A DNA stretch of 64,000 bases from Chloroflexota bacterium (GTDB lineage Bacteria; Chloroflexota; Anaerolineae; CG2-30-64-16), in the NCBI GenBank assembly GCA_026389845.1, contig JAPLHB010000144.1:39838-103837 (forward strand), in the 5' to 3' direction. Below are positions 11,075-17,465 of this stretch, piece by piece. The notes below the pieces were generated by a model. That model searched no databases and had not been told where the DNA came from. It saw only the letters and a program-made list of their open reading frames with translations. The position numbers and the translations under genes were made by a program. Positions within the stretch are counted from its first letter, which is position 1. Each line of letters opens with the position of its first letter.

Positions 11075-11413
11075 TCAACGCCGGCGTTGGGCGCATTGGC
11101 TGCAAACGGTGGTGTGGCTGAGGACGGCCAGCCGCTCCGGTTCGATGGGCTTGCCGCACCGCTCGCAGCGGCCATAGATGCCCATGTCGAGTTGTTCCAG
11201 GGCTTCGTCTATCTCGGCCAGGTGCTTCTGGGCGCGTTCAAGCAGAGCGAGGTTCAGCTCCCACTGATAGATCATGGGGTCGCCTTCGCCCAACCCGTAG
11301 CTGCCTTTCGTCTCCAGACGAGCACGCAAGCTCTCGACTTCATTGACGACTTCGGCGCGCTCAGCCTGCAGGCGAGCGCGCGCCTCGGCGATAGCGTTGT
11401 CCTGGGTGGCCAT
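11075..11413 (-). CDS. DksA/TraR-type zinc-finger protein
   Basis: 112 aa. The N-terminal two thirds form the expected long coiled coil (residues about 8-80). They are followed by GIYGRCERCGKPIEPERL and VCSQCAQ, giving a four-cysteine zinc finger. DksA-family proteins bind the secondary channel of RNA polymerase and modulate ribosomal promoters. The usual acidic tip of the coil (DxxDxA) is not obvious: the loop region reads GEGDPMIY. True DksA activity is therefore uncertain; it may be a TraR/YocK-like relative. It lies just downstream of the S1 gene with a hairpin between them. Confidence 0.88.
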   Translation of the reverse strand: MATQDNAIAEARARLQAERAEVVNEVESLRARLETKGSYGLGEGDPMIYQWELNLALLERAQKHLAEIDEALEQLDMGIYGRCERCGKPIEPERLAVLSHTTVCSQCAQRRR

Positions 11414-11439
11414 GGATGTCCCTGGGATGGAGATGTGAC

Positions 11440-11475
11440 CCGAGCAGCAGCACGGGAGTCGCCGCTGCTGCTCGG
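11440..11475 (-). terminator. Hairpin between the S1 gene and the dksA-like gene
   Basis: CCGAGCAGCAGC and GCTGCTGCTCGG form a perfect 12-bp stem. There is no U-run after it, so it may be an attenuating or mRNA-processing hairpin rather than a full terminator. Confidence 0.5.
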
Positions 11476-11487
11476 ATGTGACAGAGG

Positions 11488-12975
11488 TCAGACGACAGGC
11501 TCGGCGGTCTCGACGGCAGCGCCCAGCTCAGGCTCGACCGCCTCGACAACCGGCTCGACCGCTTCGCCGATCGGTTCGGCCGCTTCGACGACCGGTTTGA
11601 CCGCTTCGCCGATCAGCGCTTCCGGCTCGACAGCGACCACTGGCTCAGGCTCGACGGCCTCGACGACCGGCTCGGCCGCTTCGACGATCGGCGCTTCCGG
11701 CTCGACAGCGGCAACCGGCTCAGGCTCAACGGCCGCGGCAACCGGCGCGGGCGTTTCGACGGCGGCAACCGGCTCAGGCTCGACCGCCGCGGCGGCTTCG
11801 GTTGCCTCGGGCGCGGGGGCGTGCTTCTCGCGGTAGCTGGCAGCCCATTCGGCCCATTCGGTCTCGGACACCTGGCGCAGGCTCAGGCCGATGCGGCGCT
11901 TGTCCGGCTCGATGCGCAGGACGCGCAGCAGGAGCAGATCGCCGGGCGAGACGAGGCTCTGCGGATGATCGGGGCGGATGTCGGCCATTTCGGAGACGTG
12001 CAACAGGCCCTCGACGCCGCTTCGCAGCCGCACGAACGCGCCGAAGTCGGTGACGCGGGTCACAACGGCTTCCACCAACTCGCCGACCTTGTAGTCTTCG
12101 TGGACGCGGCTCCAAGGATCGGGCTGGACGCGCTTAATGCTCAGGCCGATGCGCTCGCGCTGCTTGTCAATCCGCAGCACCTTCACCTCAACCTGCTGGC
12201 CCACCTTCAGCAGCTCGCTCGGGTGGCCGATAGGGAACCAGGCCATTTCGGAGATGTGGATCAGGCCATCGGCCCCGCCCAGATCAATGAACGCGCCGAA
12301 GTTGGACAGGCTGCGGACGATGCCGGTGCGCACTTCGCCAATCTCGATCTCGTCCAGTAGTTGCTTGCGATGCTCGCGCTGCCAACGGCGATGTGCGGCC
12401 CGCTCGGACATGATGAGGCGACGCTTGCGGCGATCCACCTCGACGACCTTGACCGGGATGGTCTGTCCGACGTAGGCCGCCAGGGCGGCTTTGCGCTCTT
12501 CCTCGGACATCGCGCGCGGTAGGGTGGAAATGTGTGACGCTGGCACGAAGCCGCGCAGCTTGCCGAAGATGACCTCCAGGCCGCCGGCATTGTAGCCACT
12601 GACCTTGGCTTCGAAGATCTCGTTGGCGTCCATCTGCTGCTGGGCGACGAACCAGTCCTTCTCCTGCATGGCGCGCGACAGCGAGACGATCAGGTTCCCT
12701 TCCCGGTCGGATGGCTGCATGATGTAGACCGGCCAGGTCGTGCCTGCCTGAATTTCCGCGAGTTGGCTTTTTTCGAGCCGTGCCAGATCATTGCCTGGCA
12801 CGATGCCCTCCCGTTTCAGGCCCAGGTCAATGATGACCTCTTGTGGGCTGACGGAAAGGACGGTACCCTCACGGATATCCCCGCGCTGGGGCATGTCGTA
12901 GCCCCCCTGATCGAGCAGGGCTTGCATCGGGTGTACTTCGGCAGGGGGCTTGGTGGGCATCAAGTTGGTAGTCAT
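11488..12975 (-). CDS. rpsA: Ribosomal protein S1-like protein, four S1 domains and an acidic repeat tail
   Basis: 495 aa from ATG 12975, with a GGAGG ribosome site. Four OB-fold S1 domains lie at about residues 31-102, 118-197, 214-284 and 300-371. The third and fourth are the most typical (GIVRSLSNFGAFIDLGGADGL, VVTRVTDFGAFVRL). The last 110 residues are a degenerate Glu/Pro/Val/Ala repeat (units like EPEPVAAVE and EPVVEAVE), very acidic and probably unstructured. S1 helps the 30S subunit bind mRNAs with weak ribosome sites, and may matter here because several genes look leaderless. A near-consensus promoter and a leader of about 250 nt precede it. Confidence 0.9.
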   Translation of the reverse strand: MTTNLMPTKPPAEVHPMQALLDQGGYDMPQRGDIREGTVLSVSPQEVIIDLGLKREGIVPGNDLARLEKSQLAEIQAGTTWPVYIMQPSDREGNLIVSLSRAMQEKDWFVAQQQMDANEIFEAKVSGYNAGGLEVIFGKLRGFVPASHISTLPRAMSEEERKAALAAYVGQTIPVKVVEVDRRKRRLIMSERAAHRRWQREHRKQLLDEIEIGEVRTGIVRSLSNFGAFIDLGGADGLIHISEMAWFPIGHPSELLKVGQQVEVKVLRIDKQRERIGLSIKRVQPDPWSRVHEDYKVGELVEAVVTRVTDFGAFVRLRSGVEGLLHVSEMADIRPDHPQSLVSPGDLLLLRVLRIEPDKRRIGLSLRQVSETEWAEWAASYREKHAPAPEATEAAAAVEPEPVAAVETPAPVAAAVEPEPVAAVEPEAPIVEAAEPVVEAVEPEPVVAVEPEALIGEAVKPVVEAAEPIGEAVEPVVEAVEPELGAAVETAEPVV

Positions 12976-13234
12976 GGGAAAGGAACCTCCGAACGTAAGA
13001 TGACGTTTGCCGGGCAGGGCCCGGGGCGAAAAATCGCCCGGCTGTTGCAGCCGACCTGCATGGCTTGGCAGCCGGGCGTTGAACACAACTGAGACGCAAA
13101 ACGACCGAGCAGGCCGTTCGCTCCGAAACGATTGGGCGATCGGCGCTTGCCCGGCCACCGGCCTATCAACTGCATGGGCGTGCGGCCAAAACACCGGCCG
13201 GCACATAATGATCGAGTGACTCGGCGCCAATCAC

Positions 13235-13263
13235 ATTATAACGCAGGGCGTGTCGCTTGTCAA
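13235..13263 (-). promoter_or_regulatory. Consensus sigma-70 promoter of the S1 gene
   Basis: On the minus strand TTGACA, 17 bp, TATAAT: a perfect match to consensus. Transcription should start near 13228, leaving a leader of about 250 nt to ATG 12975. The leader holds GC-rich inverted repeats (13010-13080, CCCGGGGCGAAAAATCGCCCGG), a possible site for S1 autoregulation. Confidence 0.8.
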
Positions 13264-13283
13264 TGCAACGCGCCCTGCTTCAA

Positions 13284-14267
13284 TCACTTCCCTAACTTTC
13301 GCTTGAGCGCCGCGGTCAGCGCGGGCGTCACCTCGAATAGATCGCCGACGATGCCGTAGCGGGCGAGGCTGAAGATCGGCGCGTCCTTATCCTTGTTGAT
13401 GGCGACGATTACCTTAGCGTTGCTCATGCCAGCCAGGTGTTGAATCGCGCCGGAGATGCCCGCGGCGATGTACAGGTCCGGCCGCACGCTCTTGCCCGTC
13501 TGGCCGACCTGGTGAGGATAGGGGATCCAGCCCGCGTCCACGGCCGCGCGAGAGGCGCCTACCGCGCCACCGAGCAGCCGCGCCAACTCGCGCAGGGGTG
13601 CGAAGCCTTCTGGCCCCTTGACCCCACGTCCGCCGGAGACGATGATGCCGGCGTTTTCCACGCTCACTTCGCCCGTCTCGGTCGTCTCGAACTCCAGCAC
13701 CTCTTCCGCGCTCGCCAGCCCGTCCAGCGCGACGGCCAGGAGGACGATTTCGCCCGTTCGGGACTTGTCGGCCGCGGGCAGCGGGAAACTGCGGGGACGC
13801 ACGGTCGCCATCTGCGGTTGGGCGGCGAAGACGATGGTGGTGAGCATGTTGCCGGAGAAGACGGGGCGCTCGGCCAGCAAATTGCCGTTCGCGTCCAGGG
13901 CCAAGCCCTGGCAGTCAGCCGCCAGGCCGATGTTCAGCTCGCACGCGGCCAGTGCGGCCGCATCGCGCACGCCCGCGCTGGTCGGGACCAGGATGATATG
14001 CGGCTTGGCCGTCGCAATCGCGGCCTTGAACGCCGCGACATAGGCATGGGTACGGAACTGGCTGAAACTCGCGGCGTCGGCGACCAACACCTTGTCCGCG
14101 CCGTAGGCGATCGCCTCAGCCGCTACCCCTCCTACGTTCTGCCCGACGACAAACGCCACGACGGGCAGACCCGTCTTGCCGGCCAGCTCCCGCGCCTTGC
14201 CCATGATTTCCCCGGAAACCGGCTTGGTCTTGCCTTGAAAGTGATCTACGTAAACCAGGATGCTCAT
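13284..14267 (-). CDS. etfA: Electron transfer flavoprotein alpha subunit
   Basis: 327 aa, standard length. The N-terminal domain starts MSILVYVDHFQGK. The C-terminal FAD-binding domain has GGRGVKGPEGF, the VGQTGKSVRPDLYIAAGISG stretch and the NKDKDAPIF segment, all typical of EtfA. It forms a heterodimer with the upstream etfB product and carries electrons from acyl-CoA or other flavin dehydrogenases to the quinone pool or to bifurcating partners. No dehydrogenase or ETF:quinone oxidoreductase gene is adjacent, so the donor is unknown. An AAAGGAACC ribosome site precedes ATG 14267. The gap to etfB is filled by family A repeat. Confidence 0.93.
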   Translation of the reverse strand: MSILVYVDHFQGKTKPVSGEIMGKARELAGKTGLPVVAFVVGQNVGGVAAEAIAYGADKVLVADAASFSQFRTHAYVAAFKAAIATAKPHIILVPTSAGVRDAAALAACELNIGLAADCQGLALDANGNLLAERPVFSGNMLTTIVFAAQPQMATVRPRSFPLPAADKSRTGEIVLLAVALDGLASAEEVLEFETTETGEVSVENAGIIVSGGRGVKGPEGFAPLRELARLLGGAVGASRAAVDAGWIPYPHQVGQTGKSVRPDLYIAAGISGAIQHLAGMSNAKVIVAINKDKDAPIFSLARYGIVGDLFEVTPALTAALKRKLGK

Positions 14268-14284
14268 GGTGTGGTTCCTTTCGT

Positions 14285-14362
14285 GTTGACGAATGACGAA
14301 GGACGAACGACGAGTGATGAACGACGAACTTCAATTTCCGTCATTGGTCGTTCGTCGTTCGT
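14285..14362. repeat. Family A repeat between etfB and etfA
   Basis: GACGAATGACGAAGGACGAACGACG-type units run one way, and their inverted form (GTCGTTCGTCCTC) follows, so the element is partly palindromic. Confidence 0.85.
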
Positions 14363-14364
14363 CC

Positions 14365-15162
14365 TCAAATCACCTTCTCGGCGATCAGTTTATCGGCCAA
14401 AGCCGCGGCCTGATCCGCGACGGTGGCGCCGGCGATGAACTCGCACTTGCCCGTGCGGGCCGGCGGCTTGCGCAGGCTCGTCCACTTGACCAGCGCGGCG
14501 CCCTCGCCGATTTGCGCCTTGTTCAGGCCAGGCAGGTCTTTGGCCTTGATCACGGGATATTGCATCTTCGATGCCTTGCGGATGCCCATGAAATTGGGGT
14601 AGCGCGGCTCGTTGATCTCCTTAGAGACCGACAGCACGGCCGGCAGCTTGACGCGGACAGTCTGCATCCCCTCGTCCAGGCTGCGCTTGACGGTGACAGT
14701 CTCCTCGGTCAGATCCACGATCTTGGCGACCTGCGCGACGAACGGGACGCCCAGGCTGGTCGCCAGGCCGGGGCCGATCAGCCCGCTGTTGCCGTCCACC
14801 GATTGCCGGCCGGTGAGGATCAGGCTGTAGTCGCCAATCTTCCTGATGGCTTGGGCCAGCACGTGGGTCGTGCCCCAGGCGTCGCTGCCGTCGAACGCGG
14901 GATCGGAGAGCAGGAACGCCTCCTCGATGCCCATCGCCACCGCGCGCTTGAGCGCCTCGGTGGCGTCGGCGCTGCCCAATGTTACCACGGCCGTCTCGCC
15001 TTCGAAGCGTTCTTGCAGTTGCAGCGCCTCCTCCACGGCGAACTCGTCCCAGGGGTTCAACACCATCGTCACCCCCAGGTCGTCGCTCCCGACATCCTCG
15101 GCCCGGACTTCGGCCAACTGCTCGGTGTCGGGCGTTAGCTTGACACAGACGATGAACTTCAT
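14365..15162 (-). CDS. etfB: Electron transfer flavoprotein beta subunit
   Basis: 265 aa from ATG 15162, which follows GAGGAGG; the open frame further upstream encodes repeat sequence. It begins MKFIVCVKLTPDTEQL and has the AMP-binding region: LNPWDEFAVEEALQL, then TLGSADATEALKRAVAMG, then TGRQSVDGNSGLIGP. The EtfB signature region (VSKEINEPRYPNFMGIRKASKM) is intact. Partner of etfA, in the same operon. The order beta then alpha is the usual one. Confidence 0.93.
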   Translation of the reverse strand: MKFIVCVKLTPDTEQLAEVRAEDVGSDDLGVTMVLNPWDEFAVEEALQLQERFEGETAVVTLGSADATEALKRAVAMGIEEAFLLSDPAFDGSDAWGTTHVLAQAIRKIGDYSLILTGRQSVDGNSGLIGPGLATSLGVPFVAQVAKIVDLTEETVTVKRSLDEGMQTVRVKLPAVLSVSKEINEPRYPNFMGIRKASKMQYPVIKAKDLPGLNKAQIGEGAALVKWTSLRKPPARTGKCEFIAGATVADQAAALADKLIAEKVI

Positions 15163-15190
15163 GCGCGTACCTCCTCTTTGAGATGGGGGG

Positions 15191-15220
15191 AGTATACCAC
15201 AAAAGAAACACCGTGCGCAA
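15191..15220 (-). promoter_or_regulatory. Probable promoter of etfBA
   Basis: Minus strand TTGCGC, 18 bp, TATACT. The expected start is near 15184, 22 nt before the ATG and just ahead of GAGGAGG. Confidence 0.55.
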
Positions 15221-15227
15221 AGCAATT

Positions 15228-15298
15228 CTGGAAGTTGGAAGCTCGAAGCTGGAAAGTCCCCCGCCGATGCACAGTTTCCAGCTTCCAGTTTCCAGCTA
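15228..15298. repeat. Repeat family C (GGAAGTTGGAAGCTGGAA units)
   Basis: TGGAAGTTGGAAGCTCGAAGC on one side and its inverted form (TTTCCAGCTTCCAGTTTCC) on the other. It overlaps the end of the next gene by three bases, so the stop codon region borders the repeat. Confidence 0.85.
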
Positions 15299-17446
15299 TC
15301 GTCCGATCTCTCCAATCCGCTGCGGCTCCCCCAGGTGGCGCAGATCGGTCGTGCCGGTGTAGAGACCCACCAGGATCGTGTAGGGCGGCCGGCCCAGGGC
15401 GGCGGGCAGTGACAGCGTGTGCGTGTCGGCCAACGTCTCGCCCGGCTTCCAGAGCGAGGTCGGGTAGTAGACGCCGCCGGGGCGGTGATCGCTTTGGCCG
15501 ATCTTGACGCCGTCGGCGTTGAGCAGTTGCACGAAGGTCGTGTAGTCTGCGTCCAGGCGGCGCGCCGGCTGCCAGTAGAGGGTGAGGGCGGCCGATCCGC
15601 CTGGGGTCAGGCTGGCCGGGCGCAGATCGTAGCCGGTCAAGCGGATCGCGTCGGCGTAGAGGGCATCGGCCGGCCGGGCGGGCGGATTCGCAGCCGCCGG
15701 GCCGAGGACGCGGACGAGAGCACCGGCCGGTTCGAGGTCAAACTTGACCTCCAACCCCGGCATCGGTTTGACGAGGAACACCGGCCGGCCGCTGCGCAGC
15801 GCCTCGCTGGTCACGCCGCCCACGTCGGTCCACGCTGGCTCCGGCCGGATAACAGGGAAGAGGCCGGTCAGATCGGGCCGGACGCCCTCGACGTGCTGCA
15901 TGTACCAGAGCGGCATCATCTCGTCGCGGTCGTTTGTCACCAAGATTGCGTCTTGCGGGATCGGCTGCGCCAGGAGCGCCTGCCAGGCGGCGCGGGCCTG
16001 GATATTGCGGCTTTGATCCAGGGCGTCAAAGCGGGTGACGAGCAGCCAGGCGGGCAAGATGAGGGCGAGTAGACAAGTAGACAAGTAGACAAAGGAGGAC
16101 GTGATGCGTGATGCGTGATGCGTATTGCGTATTGCGTATTGCGTGATACGCGATACCAATGTCGCCAACGCGTTCACGCCCGCGGCCATCCACAGCGTCC
16201 AGATCAGATAGGCAGGGATGTAAAAGACGAAAATATCGCCGATGCCGTAGAAGAGGTTGAAGCCGAAGACGCCCAGGAAACTCAAGCCAGTCAGGGCGCC
16301 GATCGCTGACCGCTGACTGCCCCCTGACTCCCATCCTGTGACTCCTGCCCCCTGACTCCTGCGTCCTGGCACAACCAGCCACAGCAGGCCAAGCAGCCCC
16401 AGCGCGATCCCCACCCACGTCACCTCGTTGACCAGCAGCTTCATCGCCGGCAATGCGCGGGCGATGGCCTGGCCGGGCGCGCCGAGATCGCCCTGGAACG
16501 ACTGTCCGGCGACGTAGGCGAGGAAGCCGCGCCACGTCGGTTCGTAGAGCGCCACGGTCTGGGCCGGGCCAACGCGCACGCTGGCGTAGGGAGCCAGGGG
16601 TGCGCGGAGGGGGATGTAGGCGTAGAGGAGGAGGGGGGGGAGCAGGAATGCTGCGGCCAGTAGAGGTGCGGGGGGGCGTGGTGCGTGATGCGTGGTGCGT
16701 GGTGTGCGCCAGACGAGCCACAGGTAAACAGCAATCGCCGGGGCCAACAGCAGCATGGTCCGGTGGTGTGCCAGGCTCAGGCCGTAGATCGCAGCCGTGA
16801 CGTAGAGCGTACGCGGATTGCGGCTGGCGGCCCAACTGACCAAACCCAGCAGCACCGCGGCCACGAACGCGGCGTGGAGGGTGTAGACCTCGGCGATGAC
16901 GGCTTGCGACCAGAAGGTGGGAGTGACCGCGAAGGTGAGCGCGGCGAAGATGGCAAGCGACCTCACCCCCCAACCCCCTCTCCTATGAGGAGAGGGGGGG
17001 GCTGCTCCCCCCTCCCTGGCAGGGAGGGGGGCCGGGGGGGTAGGTTCCACCACCCGCGACATCCGCACCACCAGCAGATACACCAGTCCCACCGCCACGC
17101 CGCCCCACAGCGCGGAAAACGCGTTCATCCGCCAGGCGGGATCGTGCACCGGCAGCAGGTGCGACCAGAGGTAGCCCAGGACCAGATAGAGCGGATACCC
17201 CGTCGGGTGGACGAATCCGCCGAGCCATGCCGCAAACTGGAATTCTCCGCTGTCGCCGCCGAGCAGACCGGGGGCCAGGGTGCGGAGGTAAAGTGTAAGC
17301 GCAAGGAAGGCCGCGAGGAGTGCGAGCAGGTAATCGGTGAAGCTGGAAGTTGGAAGTTGGAAGCTGGAAGTTGGAAGCTGGCGTTCGGAAGCGGGGCCGA
17401 GCTGGTCGGTCGGGTGGTGTGCGAGTGGATGAGATGATTCTAGCAT
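15296..17446 (-). CDS. DUF2723 multi-pass membrane protein (GT-C-like), with five repeat insertions
   Basis: 716 aa from ATG 17446. The DUF2723 core starts at about residue 40: LYLRTLAPGLLGGDSGEFQF with the GDSGEF motif, then HPTGYPLYLVLGYLW. Some twelve transmembrane helices follow and a soluble C-terminal domain of about 230 residues. The fold is that of GT-C glycosyltransferases; a lipid-linked sugar donor and a protein or glycan acceptor are likely but unproven. At least five stretches are translations of intergenic repeats, all in frame: family C near the N-terminus, PPAPLPAREGG-type at about 133-161, family B at about 243-257, a TGACTCC-type block at about 360-382, and family B plus GTAGACAA units at about 431-460. 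They lie mainly in loops between helices. ATG 17446 is the only good start, but the native N-terminus may have been lost to the repeat. Confidence 0.85.
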   Translation of the reverse strand: MLESSHPLAHHPTDQLGPASERQLPTSSFQLPTSSFTDYLLALLAAFLALTLYLRTLAPGLLGGDSGEFQFAAWLGGFVHPTGYPLYLVLGYLWSHLLPVHDPAWRMNAFSALWGGVAVGLVYLLVVRMSRVVEPTPPAPLPAREGGAAPPSPHRRGGWGVRSLAIFAALTFAVTPTFWSQAVIAEVYTLHAAFVAAVLLGLVSWAASRNPRTLYVTAAIYGLSLAHHRTMLLLAPAIAVYLWLVWRTPRTTHHAPRPPAPLLAAAFLLPPLLLYAYIPLRAPLAPYASVRVGPAQTVALYEPTWRGFLAYVAGQSFQGDLGAPGQAIARALPAMKLLVNEVTWVGIALGLLGLLWLVVPGRRSQGAGVTGWESGGSQRSAIGALTGLSFLGVFGFNLFYGIGDIFVFYIPAYLIWTLWMAAGVNALATLVSRITQYAIRNTHHASRITSSFVYLSTCLLALILPAWLLVTRFDALDQSRNIQARAAWQALLAQPIPQDAILVTNDRDEMMPLWYMQHVEGVRPDLTGLFPVIRPEPAWTDVGGVTSEALRSGRPVFLVKPMPGLEVKFDLEPAGALVRVLGPAAANPPARPADALYADAIRLTGYDLRPASLTPGGSAALTLYWQPARRLDADYTTFVQLLNADGVKIGQSDHRPGGVYYPTSLWKPGETLADTHTLSLPAALGRPPYTILVGLYTGTTDLRHLGEPQRIGEIGR
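16067..16152. repeat. In-frame repeat: GTAGACAA units plus family B
   Basis: AGTAGACAAGTAGACAAG units, then GCGTGATGCGTATTGCGT units. The same combination occurs at 18912-19025 in the neighbouring gene. Confidence 0.85.
16302..16368. repeat. In-frame repeat: CCTGACTCC units
   Basis: Units CTGACTGCCCCCTGACTCC, CTGTGACTCCTG and CCTGACTCCTGCGTCC. They encode the charged SQGAGVTGWESGGSQ loop. Confidence 0.75.
16676..16717. repeat. In-frame family B repeat
   Basis: CGTGATGCGTGGTGCGTGG units inside the DUF2723 gene, encoding RTTHHAPR. Confidence 0.8.
16963..17045. repeat. In-frame repeat: CCCTCTCC / GGAGAGGG palindrome
   Basis: CACCCCCCAACCCCCTCTCC followed by GAGGAGAGGGGGG and then CCCTCCC..GGGAGGGGGG; strongly self-complementary. 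Confidence 0.8.
17339..17390. repeat. In-frame family C repeat at the N-terminus
   Basis: GCTGGAAGTTGGAAGTTGG units encoding LPTSSFQLPTSSF, just ahead of the first transmembrane helix. Confidence 0.85.
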
Positions 17447-17465
17447 GGCGGCAAGTATCCAGCTT

